A DNA stretch of 64,000 bases from NCBI RefSeq assembly GCF_017979475.1, contig NZ_JAERIT010000004.1, forward strand, positions 124,001 to 188,000, written 5' to 3'. Shown here in pieces: positions 46,664 through 55,520 of this stretch (position 1 is its first letter; every line of letters starts with the position of its first letter). The translations under genes were made by a program, and so were the position numbers. Origin of the DNA: Helicobacter pullorum NCTC 12824 (GTDB lineage: Bacteria > Campylobacterota > Campylobacteria > Campylobacterales > Helicobacteraceae). The notes under the pieces were generated by a model. The model was not told the origin of the DNA. It saw only the letters and a list, made by a program, of their open reading frames with translations, and did no database searches.

Positions 46664-47899
46664 TTATTCATTTCGCAAAACTTCCAATGGGTTAATTTGT
46701 GTGGCTTTTTTGGCGGGATAGTATGAGGATAAAAAAACAATCATAAAAGAACCAATCAAAATGGCAAGCAAATCATTGAGTGATAATTCTAAAGGAAGTT
46801 TAGAGCTACCATACACATCAGCAGGCAATGAAATAATAGGGAAGTTAGCAAGCACAAAAAGAATGATAGCCGCTAAAACACTTCCACAGATAATTCCACT
46901 AATGCCGATAAAGTTTCCTAAATAGAGGAAGGTTTTTTTGATTTCTTTTGGACTAGCCCCCATAGTCAATAAAAGTGCAATTTCTCGGCGTCTATTCATC
47001 ACAGTCATCAAAAGAGAGCTAATAATATTCAAAGAAGCGACTAAAATAATGAGCATTAAAACAATAAAAAGCGCGCGTTTTTCTAATGCAAGTGCGGCAA
47101 AGAAATTACCATTTTGCTCCCACCAGCCAATTATTCGCATTTGGGGATAAGATTCTTGAAGTGCAAGAATATCTTTTTGAGGATTGCTAGAGTAGATGTG
47201 GATTCCATCATAGGTGTTTTTTGGCATATTTTTGATGATTTGCATTGCTTCAAGAGAGGTGTAGATATAGCCTTTGTCATAAGCAATTAATCCTGAATGA
47301 AAAAAGCCATTGACATTAAAGCGTTTAATGGTTGGACTTAAATTAGTAGCATTTGGAGTAATGTGGGTGAAAATGAGAAGCAAATTAGAATTGTATTTTA
47401 ATCCATAGAGATTTTGCAGACTTTCTCCGATGATTATATCAAAGGTGTTTGGCGTATAAGTTTGATTGTTTTGGATATAGAAATTTTGCATTTGTTGGTA
47501 AGCTTGATGAAAAACAGGATTAATCTGTGATTCAAGTGTAAAATCTACTCCAAAAACCATTGCGCCTTCCATGCGATTTCCCATTTTAGAAATGGCTTGA
47601 GTTTGGATAAAAGGGCTAAATTTGAGGTGTGGGAAGTTTTTTTGCAAATCTTCTAAAATTGTTTTATCTAATTTTTCAAAAGTTTCTGAAATCATTGTGA
47701 GAGGATAGTTCATAATAAAAAGTTTGCGTTCAAATTCTTTGTCAAATCCATTCATTAGTGCCATAGCAACGATTAAAACCATAACACCAATGCAAACCCC
47801 CAAAAAAGCCAAAATAGCAGTAATAGAAATGAAGGGTTGGTGCTTATTAAAACGCAGATAGCGGCGGATTAAAAAAGGAATGATTCCTTTGTGTGTCAT
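46664..47899 (-). CDS. LolC/LolE-family lipoprotein-releasing ABC permease
   Basis: A 411-residue inner-membrane protein with one N-terminal span ([26 protein letters not shown]), a large periplasmic domain and three C-terminal spans with the FtsX-like block [19 protein letters not shown]. It extracts outer-membrane lipoproteins with an ATPase (LolD), not found here. The ATG at 47897-47899 overlaps the secA stop (ATGA). An earlier ATG at 47941 lies in secA and would add 14 residues foreign to the family. Confidence 0.87.
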   Translation of the reverse strand: MTHKGIIPFLIRRYLRFNKHQPFISITAILAFLGVCIGVMVLIVAMALMNGFDKEFERKLFIMNYPLTMISETFEKLDKTILEDLQKNFPHLKFSPFIQTQAISKMGNRMEGAMVFGVDFTLESQINPVFHQAYQQMQNFYIQNNQTYTPNTFDIIIGESLQNLYGLKYNSNLLLIFTHITPNATNLSPTIKRFNVNGFFHSGLIAYDKGYIYTSLEAMQIIKNMPKNTYDGIHIYSSNPQKDILALQESYPQMRIIGWWEQNGNFFAALALEKRALFIVLMLIILVASLNIISSLLMTVMNRRREIALLLTMGASPKEIKKTFLYLGNFIGISGIICGSVLAAIILFVLANFPIISLPADVYGSSKLPLELSLNDLLAILIGSFMIVFLSSYYPAKKATQINPLEVLRNE

Positions 47900-50460
47900 T
47901 TTGCAAAGATACCTTTTTTGGGACCGCTCATACCACAACAATTTTTATATTTTTTTCCACTTCCACAAGGGCAGGGTTCATTTCTAACGGGCTTTTTTTT
48001 GATAAGGGAAGTGTTTTGATGATTAGTATGTGCATTTTTATTTACTTCATTGAGTCTTAAGCGGGTTAATCTAGCTTCCTCTTCATTTTCTTGTGTAGCA
48101 TTTTTTAGTTGCACCTTGTGTAGCATTTTAATGGCGGTGTATTTGATTTGCTCTACAAGCTCTAAGAAAAGATTGTAACTTTCTTTTTTGTATTCCACAA
48201 GAGGATCTTTTTGATTGTATCCTCTAAGACCAATCCCGGTTTTTAGATTATCCATTATATAAAGATGATCTCTCCAAAGATTATCTAGTGTTTGTAAATA
48301 AACGAGCTTTTCTATCTCAATGCGAGTGGGTTTATCAAGTATGGACATTTTTTCTTCATAACTTTTTGTGAGAATTTCATCAATATAGCTTTCAAATTCA
48401 TTTTTTTCTTTATAGGAATCTTTGAGAGCTTGTTTGTCTAAACTTATATTGAAATCTTCTGCAGCCATAGCACATAGAGATTCTAAGTCATCTCCATCAT
48501 TAAATACTTCAGCCTTTTGCAAGAGCATAGTAATGCAATCGTGGCGATTTTCAATGATGCGATGAGAAATATCTTGATTAGGGTTTAATAATTCATCTCT
48601 TAAGCGATAAATAGCCTTCCTTTGTTCGTTGGCAACATCATCATATTCTAATAGATGCTTTCTTGCTTCAAAGTGCATATTTTCGACTTTCTTTTGGGCA
48701 TTTTCTACAGAGCGGGTTACAAGCTTGGATTCTATATGTTCTCCCTCATCAAGTCCCAGTTTATCCATGATGTTTTTGATTTTGTCGCTTCCAAAGATTC
48801 TTAATAAAGGATCTTCTAAGCTTAAATAAAATTGACTAGTTCCGGGATCACCTTGTCTTCCACTTCTTCCTCTTAATTGATTATCGATTCTGCGAGATTC
48901 GTGTCTTTCAGTACCAATGATATATAATCCGCCTAATTGCCTTACTTCATCATTGATTTTAATATCCACTCCGCGTCCAGCCATATTTGTAGCAATGGTT
49001 ACAGCACCTTTATTGCCTGCATCTTTGATGATTTCTGCTTCTTGTGCGTGATGTTTGGCATTAAGAACAGAATGCGGAATCCTTTGTGATTTTAATAGTT
49101 CGTGGATTTTTTCACTTTTTTCAATAGAGGCAGTTCCTACAAGAATAGGCTGTCCTTTTTTGTGGAGTTCTACGATTTTTTCTACTAAGGCTTTAAATTT
49201 TTCTTTTTCGGTTTTATAGATTAAGTCGTTTAAGTCTTTTCTTTGAATGGGAAGATTAGTCGGGATTGATACAACTTCCAAATTGTAAATTTGTAAGAAT
49301 TCGCTTGCTTCTGTTTGGGCTGTTCCCGTCATTCCTGCGAGTTTATCATAAAGTCTAAAATAGTTTTGATAAGTAATATCTGCTAGCGTTTGGGATTCTT
49401 CTTTGATTTTGACACCCTCTTTGGCTTCTAAGGCTTGGTGCAATCCTTCACTAAATCGCCTTCCTTCGCTTAATCTCCCTGTAAATTCATCAACAATAAC
49501 CACTTCTCCATCACGCAAAACATAATCTTTATCTTTTTTGAAGAGATTATTTGCCTTTAGGGCTTGATCTAAATGGTGGGCTAAAATTGCATTTTCAATG
49601 CTATATAAATTGTCAATGTTAAAAAGCTTTTCGGCATGGCTGATACCTTCTTCGGTTAGCAAAATAACACGATTCTTTTCATCAATAGTATAATCTTTTT
49701 CTTCTTTGAGTTTGAGGGCTACTTCATTAGCAATTTTGTAGTTTTCTAATACTTTATTTGCAGGACCTGAAATAATAAGCGGAGTTCTTGCTTCATCAAT
49801 CAAAATAGAATCCACTTCATCAACGATTGCAAAATGATGATTTTTTTGCACTTTTTGATTGTAATCGTATTTCATATTGTCACGCAAATAATCAAAACCA
49901 AATTCGTTATTTGTCCCATACACAATATCACAAGAATATTGAGCTAATCTATTGGAATCATCATAATTTCCGCCAATAATAATTCCTACACTATAACCCA
50001 AAAATTCATACAAAGGACGCATAGTTTCAGCATCTCTTTGGGCAAGATAATCATTGACTGTAACGATATGCACTCCCTTTCCTAGCATTGCATTGAGGCA
50101 AACAGGTAGAGTTGCGACAAGAGTTTTTCCTTCACCGGTTTTCATTTCGGCAATTTTCCCCTCATGTAGGGCAATTCCACCAATGAGTTGCACATCAAAA
50201 TGACGCATTCCAAGCACTCTTTTGCTTGCTTCTCGTGTGATGGCAAAAGAATGTGGAAGAGCTTTTATTAGAGCGCTTTCTGGATTCTTAGCTTCTTGAA
50301 CTTGTTGCTTAATAGAATTAAAGACTTTTTGAAGATTCTCATCGCTTAAGGCTTGATATTTGGCTTCAAGAGCGTTAATTTTTTTAATTTCTTTTTTGTA
50401 GTGACCAATTAGGCGATCATTTTTATTTCTAAAGATTTTTTTGACAAAATTTACTAGCAT
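47896..50460 (-). CDS. secA: Preprotein translocase ATPase
   Basis: The motor of the Sec pathway. Its 854 residues include Walker A in [13 protein letters not shown], the DEAD-like box [22 protein letters not shown], the second helicase domain with [12 protein letters not shown] and [18 protein letters not shown], and a C-terminal zinc site [14 protein letters not shown] that binds SecB or the ribosome. It has 4 bases in common with the downstream lolC-like gene. A TAGCAT-AA-ATGCTA palindrome lies in the gap before its start (50507-50520). Confidence 0.97.
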   Translation of the reverse strand: MLVNFVKKIFRNKNDRLIGHYKKEIKKINALEAKYQALSDENLQKVFNSIKQQVQEAKNPESALIKALPHSFAITREASKRVLGMRHFDVQLIGGIALHEGKIAEMKTGEGKTLVATLPVCLNAMLGKGVHIVTVNDYLAQRDAETMRPLYEFLGYSVGIIIGGNYDDSNRLAQYSCDIVYGTNNEFGFDYLRDNMKYDYNQKVQKNHHFAIVDEVDSILIDEARTPLIISGPANKVLENYKIANEVALKLKEEKDYTIDEKNRVILLTEEGISHAEKLFNIDNLYSIENAILAHHLDQALKANNLFKKDKDYVLRDGEVVIVDEFTGRLSEGRRFSEGLHQALEAKEGVKIKEESQTLADITYQNYFRLYDKLAGMTGTAQTEASEFLQIYNLEVVSIPTNLPIQRKDLNDLIYKTEKEKFKALVEKIVELHKKGQPILVGTASIEKSEKIHELLKSQRIPHSVLNAKHHAQEAEIIKDAGNKGAVTIATNMAGRGVDIKINDEVRQLGGLYIIGTERHESRRIDNQLRGRSGRQGDPGTSQFYLSLEDPLLRIFGSDKIKNIMDKLGLDEGEHIESKLVTRSVENAQKKVENMHFEARKHLLEYDDVANEQRKAIYRLRDELLNPNQDISHRIIENRHDCITMLLQKAEVFNDGDDLESLCAMAAEDFNISLDKQALKDSYKEKNEFESYIDEILTKSYEEKMSILDKPTRIEIEKLVYLQTLDNLWRDHLYIMDNLKTGIGLRGYNQKDPLVEYKKESYNLFLELVEQIKYTAIKMLHKVQLKNATQENEEEARLTRLRLNEVNKNAHTNHQNTSLIKKKPVRNEPCPCGSGKKYKNCCGMSGPKKGIFAK

Positions 50461-50506
50461 TCTTTAAGCCTTAAAATATAAAGTTTTAAAAAAGATTAGC
50501 GAATTT

Positions 50507-50520
50507 TAGCATAAATGCTA
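50507..50520. repeat. Short palindrome between divergent secA and hemE
   Basis: TAGCAT-AA-ATGCTA is a perfect 6-bp inverted repeat in the 119-base gap between the two divergent genes, close to the TAAAAT hexamer (50532-50537) that may serve hemE. It is the right size for a small operator, but chance is possible. Confidence 0.3.
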
Positions 50521-50579
50521 TTTTACTTAGATAAAATGTCGCAAATATTTTAAAAAATAGAAAATTACAAGGAAAGAGA

Positions 50580-51599
50580 ATGCTTTTTGTGGATGCATGT
50601 TTTGGTAAAAAAACCCCCTATACGCCAGTATGGTTTATGAGGCAAGCAGGGAGATATTTGCAAGAATATAGGGAAGTTAGGGCGCAAGCAGGGGATTTTT
50701 TGTCCCTTTGTAAGAATCCTAAGTTGGCTTCAGAAGTTACTTTGCAACCAGTTGATATTTTGGATGTTGATGCAGCGATACTTTTTAGCGATATTTTGGT
50801 AGTTCCTATGGAAATGGGAATGGAGCTTGGATTTTTTGCAGGAGAAGGACCTAAATTTGCAAAGAGGATAGAAACACAAAATGATTTAAAAGGCTTAAGG
50901 GAAGATTCGCATAAATCCCTTCAATATGTCTATGATACAATCTCTCTGACAAGGGAAAAATTACACAAAGATAAAGCATTGATTGGTTTTTGTGGAGCAC
51001 CTTGGACTTTGGCAACTTATATGGTGGAGGGTGAAGGGAGTAAAACTTATCAACAAACTAAGAAAATTCTTTATAGCAATCCAGCTTTTTTGCATTCATT
51101 GTTAGAACTGATTGCACATAATTTGGAGAATTATTTAGAAGAGCAAATCAAAGCAGGGGTAAATGCAGTGATGATTTTTGATTCTTGGGCTACTGCTTTG
51201 GAAGAAGAGGCGTATTTGGAATTTGGATTTGCCTATTGCAAAAAGATTGCTTCAAAGATTAAGGCAAAATATCCACACATTCCAGTAATATTGTTTCCCA
51301 AAGGAATTTCGGGTTATTTAGATAGGATTGATGGGGAATTTGATGTTTTTGGGGTAGATTGGAGCACTCCATTGAGAATTGCTAAAGAGAAATTAGGCAA
51401 AAAATATGTGTTACAAGGGAATTTGGAGCCTTGTAGAATCTATGATGAAGATTCAATGATTAAAGGGGCTAAAGAGATTTTGGATTTAATGCAAGGAGAG
51501 AGACATATTTTTAATTTAGGGCATGGAATGCTTCCAGATTTACCGCGTGAAAATGCTATCAAGCTTGTAAAATTCATCCATGATTATAGTAGCAAATAA
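50580..51599 (+). CDS. hemE: Uroporphyrinogen decarboxylase
   Basis: Decarboxylates uroporphyrinogen III to coproporphyrinogen III in haem synthesis. The N-terminal signature [16 protein letters not shown] contains catalytic arginines. [10 protein letters not shown] and [16 protein letters not shown] follow, and [15 protein letters not shown] closes the active site. Length 339 is normal. AAGGAA lies 5 bases before the ATG. From memory H. pylori hemE (HP0604) also lies next to the hefABC efflux genes; here cstA-ybdD sits between them. Confidence 0.96.
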   Translation: MLFVDACFGKKTPYTPVWFMRQAGRYLQEYREVRAQAGDFLSLCKNPKLASEVTLQPVDILDVDAAILFSDILVVPMEMGMELGFFAGEGPKFAKRIETQNDLKGLREDSHKSLQYVYDTISLTREKLHKDKALIGFCGAPWTLATYMVEGEGSKTYQQTKKILYSNPAFLHSLLELIAHNLENYLEEQIKAGVNAVMIFDSWATALEEEAYLEFGFAYCKKIASKIKAKYPHIPVILFPKGISGYLDRIDGEFDVFGVDWSTPLRIAKEKLGKKYVLQGNLEPCRIYDEDSMIKGAKEILDLMQGERHIFNLGHGMLPDLPRENAIKLVKFIHDYSSK

Positions 51600-51637
51600 G
51601 TAAATATTTTCTTTATAGAATACACCAACCACAACTA

Positions 51638-51674
51638 ACAAGCCTTAGAGATATAATTAGGGGGAAGGGCTTGT
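51638..51674 (+). repeat. Imperfect inverted repeat downstream of hemE
   Basis: ACAAGCC (51638-51644) and GGCTTGT (51668-51674) can pair over a 23-base AT/G-rich loop. It may end the hemE transcript. The rest of the 236-base gap to cstA is AT-rich and holds a 22-codon open frame (51680-51748) that I do not call as a gene. Confidence 0.35.
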
Positions 51675-51785
51675 GGAGTATGGATAATGTGCAATATTCA
51701 TCTAAAATATTTCAAAAAGTAACTCAAAATTATAAAATATCCTTATAAAATAAAGTAGAAAAGTTAATTTCTTGGATAAATGATT

Positions 51786-51791
51786 TATAAT
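51786..51791 (+). promoter_or_regulatory. -10 element of the cstA promoter
   Basis: A perfect TATAAT is 44 bases before the cstA TTG start. The predicted transcript start is near 51798. Confidence 0.6.
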
Positions 51792-51835
51792 GTGAAGTAA
51801 TCCATTTGGTAATGCTTAAAGAGAAGGAGGTTATT

Positions 51836-54013
51836 TTGAATAAGTGGCTTATTCATTTGTTGTGGATAGTGGTGGCCTTTATAGGTGCATATTGTTTTGG
51901 AGTGCTTGCGCTTCATACAGGAGAGAGTATTAGTGCGATTTGGATCGTCGTAGCGGCAGTGTGTATCTATGCTATTGCCTATCGCTATTATTCCAAATAC
52001 ATCGCATACAAGGTCTTAGGACTTGATGACAATCGCGCCACTCCAGCAGTGGCTAATAATGACGGGCATGATTTCGTGCCTACCAACAAAATCGTGCTTT
52101 TTGGGCATCACTTCGCTGCTATCGCTGGAGCTGGTCCTCTTGTAGGTCCTATCCTTGCAGCACAAATGGGATATCTGCCCAGTATGATTTGGATTGTCGT
52201 GGGCGTGGTGCTCGCGGGTGCAGTGCATGATTTTACCGTGCTTTTTATCTCTATGCGTAGAGATGGTAAAAGTCTAGGAGAGATTATCAAACTTGAGCTT
52301 GGCAAAGGCGTGGGAAGTATCGCAATGCTTGGGATACTAGGCATTATGATGCTTATCATCGCTATTTTGGCACTTGTGGTGGTCAATGCCCTTGCAGAAT
52401 CTCCTTGGGGGCTTTTCACGATTGCGATGACTATTCCTATTGCGATTTATATGGGGATTCATATGCGGTTTTTGCGTCCGGGTAAGATCGGGGAGGCGAG
52501 TATCATTGGCTTTGTGCTTTTGATTTTGGCGTTGTATTATGGGCGTGCTGTGGCAGAGAGTGAGACACTCGCACCACTTTTTACGCTAAGCCCTGTTACG
52601 CTTACTTATGTGATGATTGGCTATGGCTTTGTGGCAGCGATTTTGCCAGTGTGGTTTTTGCTCGCACCTAGGGATTATTTGAGTACATTCTTAAAAATCG
52701 GTGTGATTGTGCTTATGGCAGCTGGAATCCTCATCGTCGCACCTGATGTGCAGTTTGAGAGTGTAACGAAATTTATCGATGGTAGCGGACCTGTATTTAG
52801 CGGTAAGCTCTTTCCATTTTTGTTTATAACCATCGCTTGTGGTGCGATAAGCGGATTCCATGCGCTTATCTCAAGTGGCACGACACCCAAAATGCTGGAG
52901 CGTGAATCTCATGCTCAAATGGTAGGTTATGGCTCGATGCTTATGGAATCTGCAGTGGCGATTATGGCACTTATCGCAGCAGTGATCCTCACGCCGGGCT
53001 TGTATTTTTCTGTCAATGTCGCACCTGCTGCACTAGGAACAGCGGCATTTTATGAAGGTGGTGTGCTAAAAGATGCAATTGGTGCAGCACAAGCAGCGGC
53101 ACAGACGATTAGCTCTTGGGGATTTGTCATCACACCTGAGCAGATTCTAAACACAGCTAATGAGATTGGCGAAAATAGTATTTTGAGTAAAACCGGTGGT
53201 GCGCCTACCTTTGCTATTGGGTTAGCGACTATCATTTCACAGGTGCCGCTATTCTCACAAGGCTCGATCGCATTTTGGTATCATTTTGCGATTTTGTTTG
53301 AAGCATTATTCATACTTACAGCTGTCGATGCGGGGACTAGAGCGGGGCGATTTATGGTGCAAGATGTGCTAGGTAATGTGTATAAACCATTTGGCAATAT
53401 CCACTCGATTTTTTATGGAATCTTGGCGACTTTGCTATGTGTGATTGGCTGGGGCTATATCCTTTATCAAGGTGTTACCGATCCACAAGGTGGGGTAAAA
53501 TCACTTTGGACACTCTTTGGGGTATCTAACCAAATGCTAGCGGGTATGGCTCTGCTCACTGTGATTGTGGTGCTTTTCAAAATGGGCAAAGGCAAACAAG
53601 CGTGGATCGCAATTTTGCCTGCTGTTTGGGTACTTGTAAGCACATTGTATGCGGGGATTTTAAAACTACTTCCTGCCAATGGCGATAAACTTCATGATTC
53701 TGTAAGCCATATTGCTACATGGCAAAATAACAAAGCAGCCGCCGCTTCTAAACTTGCCGAGGCAGCAGCACAAACAGATCCTCAAATTATTGCAAATCTC
53801 ACAGCACAAGCAGAAAAATTAAGCTTAATTGCAAGCAATAACTTATTGAATGCTATCTTGTGTGGATTTTTTATGTTTGTTACATTCTTAATCCTTGTGC
53901 AATGTGTAAGAATATGTTTAAAATGCGTGAATGGAGAACCAACTATACCACTTGCCGAAACTCCTTATGTAAAAGCAAGTGATTTTGATAACAAAGTCGC
54001 TACGCATCAATGA
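51836..54013 (+). CDS. cstA: CstA-family peptide/pyruvate-type transporter
   Basis: A 725-residue inner-membrane carbon-starvation protein with roughly 16-18 spans. CstA proteins import peptides (C. jejuni) or pyruvate (E. coli BtsT/CstA). Family blocks: NDGHDFVPTNKIVLFGHHFAAIAGAGPLVGP-type region near residue 70, FHALISSGTTPKML and TAVDAGTRAGRFMVQD. The start is TTG at 51836, with AAGGAGG (51824-51830) five bases upstream. The central part is markedly richer in GC than its surroundings: 50% in 52081-52140 and in 52921-52980, against 28% in 53821-53880. The C-terminal region (about residues 620-660) is an Ala-rich loop insertion (AAAASKLAEAAAQTDPQ). Its stop overlaps the next start (ATGA). 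Confidence 0.93.
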   Translation: MNKWLIHLLWIVVAFIGAYCFGVLALHTGESISAIWIVVAAVCIYAIAYRYYSKYIAYKVLGLDDNRATPAVANNDGHDFVPTNKIVLFGHHFAAIAGAGPLVGPILAAQMGYLPSMIWIVVGVVLAGAVHDFTVLFISMRRDGKSLGEIIKLELGKGVGSIAMLGILGIMMLIIAILALVVVNALAESPWGLFTIAMTIPIAIYMGIHMRFLRPGKIGEASIIGFVLLILALYYGRAVAESETLAPLFTLSPVTLTYVMIGYGFVAAILPVWFLLAPRDYLSTFLKIGVIVLMAAGILIVAPDVQFESVTKFIDGSGPVFSGKLFPFLFITIACGAISGFHALISSGTTPKMLERESHAQMVGYGSMLMESAVAIMALIAAVILTPGLYFSVNVAPAALGTAAFYEGGVLKDAIGAAQAAAQTISSWGFVITPEQILNTANEIGENSILSKTGGAPTFAIGLATIISQVPLFSQGSIAFWYHFAILFEALFILTAVDAGTRAGRFMVQDVLGNVYKPFGNIHSIFYGILATLLCVIGWGYILYQGVTDPQGGVKSLWTLFGVSNQMLAGMALLTVIVVLFKMGKGKQAWIAILPAVWVLVSTLYAGILKLLPANGDKLHDSVSHIATWQNNKAAAASKLAEAAAQTDPQIIANLTAQAEKLSLIASNNLLNAILCGFFMFVTFLILVQCVRICLKCVNGEPTIPLAETPYVKASDFDNKVATHQ

Positions 54014-54219
54014 TATTTTCTAAATTTTGGAGAGAGGTGCGGAGAATCTATCAACGCTCTGATAGATTCTTGCACTTGCTTGTAGGTATGCCAAGCTATG
54101 ATAAGTATTTGGAGCATATGCACAAAAATCACCCCGATAAAATTCCCAAAAGCCAAAAAGAATTTTTCAAAGAGGCAATGGAAAGTAAATATGGGGCTGG
54201 AAGAACCAAATGCTGATAA
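54010..54219 (+). CDS. YbdD/YjiX-family CstA-associated protein, probable C-terminal selenoprotein
   Basis: A small cytoplasmic partner always found after cstA-type genes. The core LLVGMPSYDKYLEHMHKNHPD is the family hallmark (E. coli YbdD has GMPDYDNYVEHMRVNHPD, from memory). Sense codons give 68 residues ending GRTKC, then TGA (54214-54216) and directly TAA (54217-54219). E. coli YbdD and YjiX end in Cys-Cys, so this TGA aligns with the last cysteine and is best read as selenocysteine, giving a 69-residue protein ending Cys-Sec. The genome must contain selenocysteine machinery, since fdhA needs it. A hairpin with apical GGU follows the UGA. The gene overlaps cstA by four bases and carries an 11-bp inverted repeat near its start. 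Family call is firm; the Sec reading is probable, not proven. Confidence 0.85.
54043..54070 (+). repeat. Perfect 11-bp hairpin inside the ybdD-like gene
   Basis: AGAATCTATCA (54043-54053) and TGATAGATTCT (54060-54070) are exact reverse complements with a six-base loop. The hairpin begins about 30 bases after the start codon and codes for RIYQRSDRF. It could slow ribosomes, or protect or cleave the cstA-ybdD message at this point. Confidence 0.6.
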
Positions 54220-54256
54220 GAAGGCAATCATAAGGTTTATGAATACAAAACTTCTT
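54214..54256 (+). promoter_or_regulatory. Predicted SECIS-like hairpin after the ybdD UGA
   Basis: TCATAA (54228-54233) pairs with TTATGA (54237-54242) around GGT (54234-54236). An outer stem AAGAAG (54218-54223)/CTTCTT (54251-54256) is also perfect. Seventeen bases separate the UGA from the apical GGU, against 18 in fdhA of this window and in E. coli fdhF as I recall it. The element lies outside the coding region, so its bases are free of codon constraint. Confidence 0.6.
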
Positions 54257-54260
54257 TAAG

Positions 54261-55520
54261 CTAATAATTAACCTGCTGTGTTTGCGTGATTCTTTCAATT
54301 TCTGCTAATGCTTGTAAGATTGCATAGCGGTTTAGGACAACATTGCTTCTTGCTTGGGTTAAGAGATATTCTGCGTCTAAAAAATCACTGGTGCTTTGAA
54401 TCCTTTCTTTGTATCTATTTTGTGAGATACGATAGTTCTCTTCTGCTTGATTAAGTGCGGTAAGAGCGACTTTGTAGGCATTTAGCGAGAGATTATAAGT
54501 TTCTAATGCTTCAAAAAGTTGCAAATCAAGCTCTTCAATCAAATCTATTCTTTGACTTTCAAAGGATAGCTTATTAACCTTTGTGGATTCTAAGGTGTAT
54601 TTATCGCTAAAACCATTGAATAAATTGAGATTGACTTGTAGGGTCAAAGTTGTTTCATCAGAATAAGAATTTGCCCTTTTGGAGAGTTTATAGTCTTCTC
54701 CATAATAAGTATAATCGCCTATAATATCGACATTGGGCAAAAAATTTCCTTTGGCACTTTGTATGAGATATTCTTTGCTTTTGATAATAGAATCCAAATA
54801 AAGCAATTCAGAGCGTTTTTGGTGCATAAGTGTTCGGAGTTTTTGCTCTTCTAAAAGAGGTCTATGCAAGGCAAGTTCTATTAGATTTTCAGCCGAAATC
54901 TTTGTCCTTGTGTAACGCTCGAGATTTCTTATGTAGTAGGCTAGGTTGCTTTTGGCACTAAGTAGAGATTGAATAGCATTGTTGAGATTAACTTCAACCT
55001 CTAGCAAGTCATTTTTGGGTATTAAGCCAACTTTGTAGAATTCTGCACTCTCTCTTCTTTGTTCTTCCAAAAGTGCTTTAGATTGTTCGGCAACTATTAC
55101 ATTTTGTTTTTGACGCAAGATATTAATATAAGCTGTTTTTACAAGCAAAATAATATCTTCTTTGGTGGATTGCAATTGATGTTCTTGGGCTTTGGTGAGT
55201 GATTTGTAACTAGCAAGATTAAAATAATCGCTCATACCATTAAAAAGATTGTATTGTATATTTGCACCTATGTTTCCGGAAGTTTTTTTGCTTCTTTGGG
55301 AAGAGATTCTATTGGTTCTATCTGTGGAATAAACCGCATTAAGTGAAGGGTAAAATGGGCTTTGGTAGGTTTTTTGAATGTATTGACTTTCTTGGAGTAA
55401 AAATTCTTGTTCTTTAATGGTGTGATTTGCATTTAAGGTTAGATTGATTGCCTCTTGCAAACTAAGTGTATAGCCAAAGCCCAAAGTTAATGATAATGTA
55501 ATAAAATATTTACGCAGCAT
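54261..55520 (-). CDS. TolC-like outer-membrane efflux channel
   Basis: A 419-residue outer-membrane factor with a signal peptide (cut near residue 20) and two repeats of the long helical OEP domain. SLQEAINLTLNANHTIKEQEF opens the first repeat and LHRPLLEEQKLRTLMHQKRSELLYL the second. It forms the exit duct for the RND pump encoded just upstream, with which it overlaps by 11 bases. The H. pylori equivalent would be HefA or a paralogue; gene order differs from hefABC as I recall it, so no symbol is given. Confidence 0.88.
   Translation of the reverse strand: MLRKYFITLSLTLGFGYTLSLQEAINLTLNANHTIKEQEFLLQESQYIQKTYQSPFYPSLNAVYSTDRTNRISSQRSKKTSGNIGANIQYNLFNGMSDYFNLASYKSLTKAQEHQLQSTKEDIILLVKTAYINILRQKQNVIVAEQSKALLEEQRRESAEFYKVGLIPKNDLLEVEVNLNNAIQSLLSAKSNLAYYIRNLERYTRTKISAENLIELALHRPLLEEQKLRTLMHQKRSELLYLDSIIKSKEYLIQSAKGNFLPNVDIIGDYTYYGEDYKLSKRANSYSDETTLTLQVNLNLFNGFSDKYTLESTKVNKLSFESQRIDLIEELDLQLFEALETYNLSLNAYKVALTALNQAEENYRISQNRYKERIQSTSDFLDAEYLLTQARSNVVLNRYAILQALAEIERITQTQQVNY

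Noticed and set aside
54214-54219. TGA-TAA after the ybdD-like gene as an ordinary tandem stop
   Set aside because: Possible, but the family's terminal Cys-Cys, the Sec use in the same genome and the correctly spaced GGU hairpin make Sec the better reading. The alternative is kept open in the confidence.
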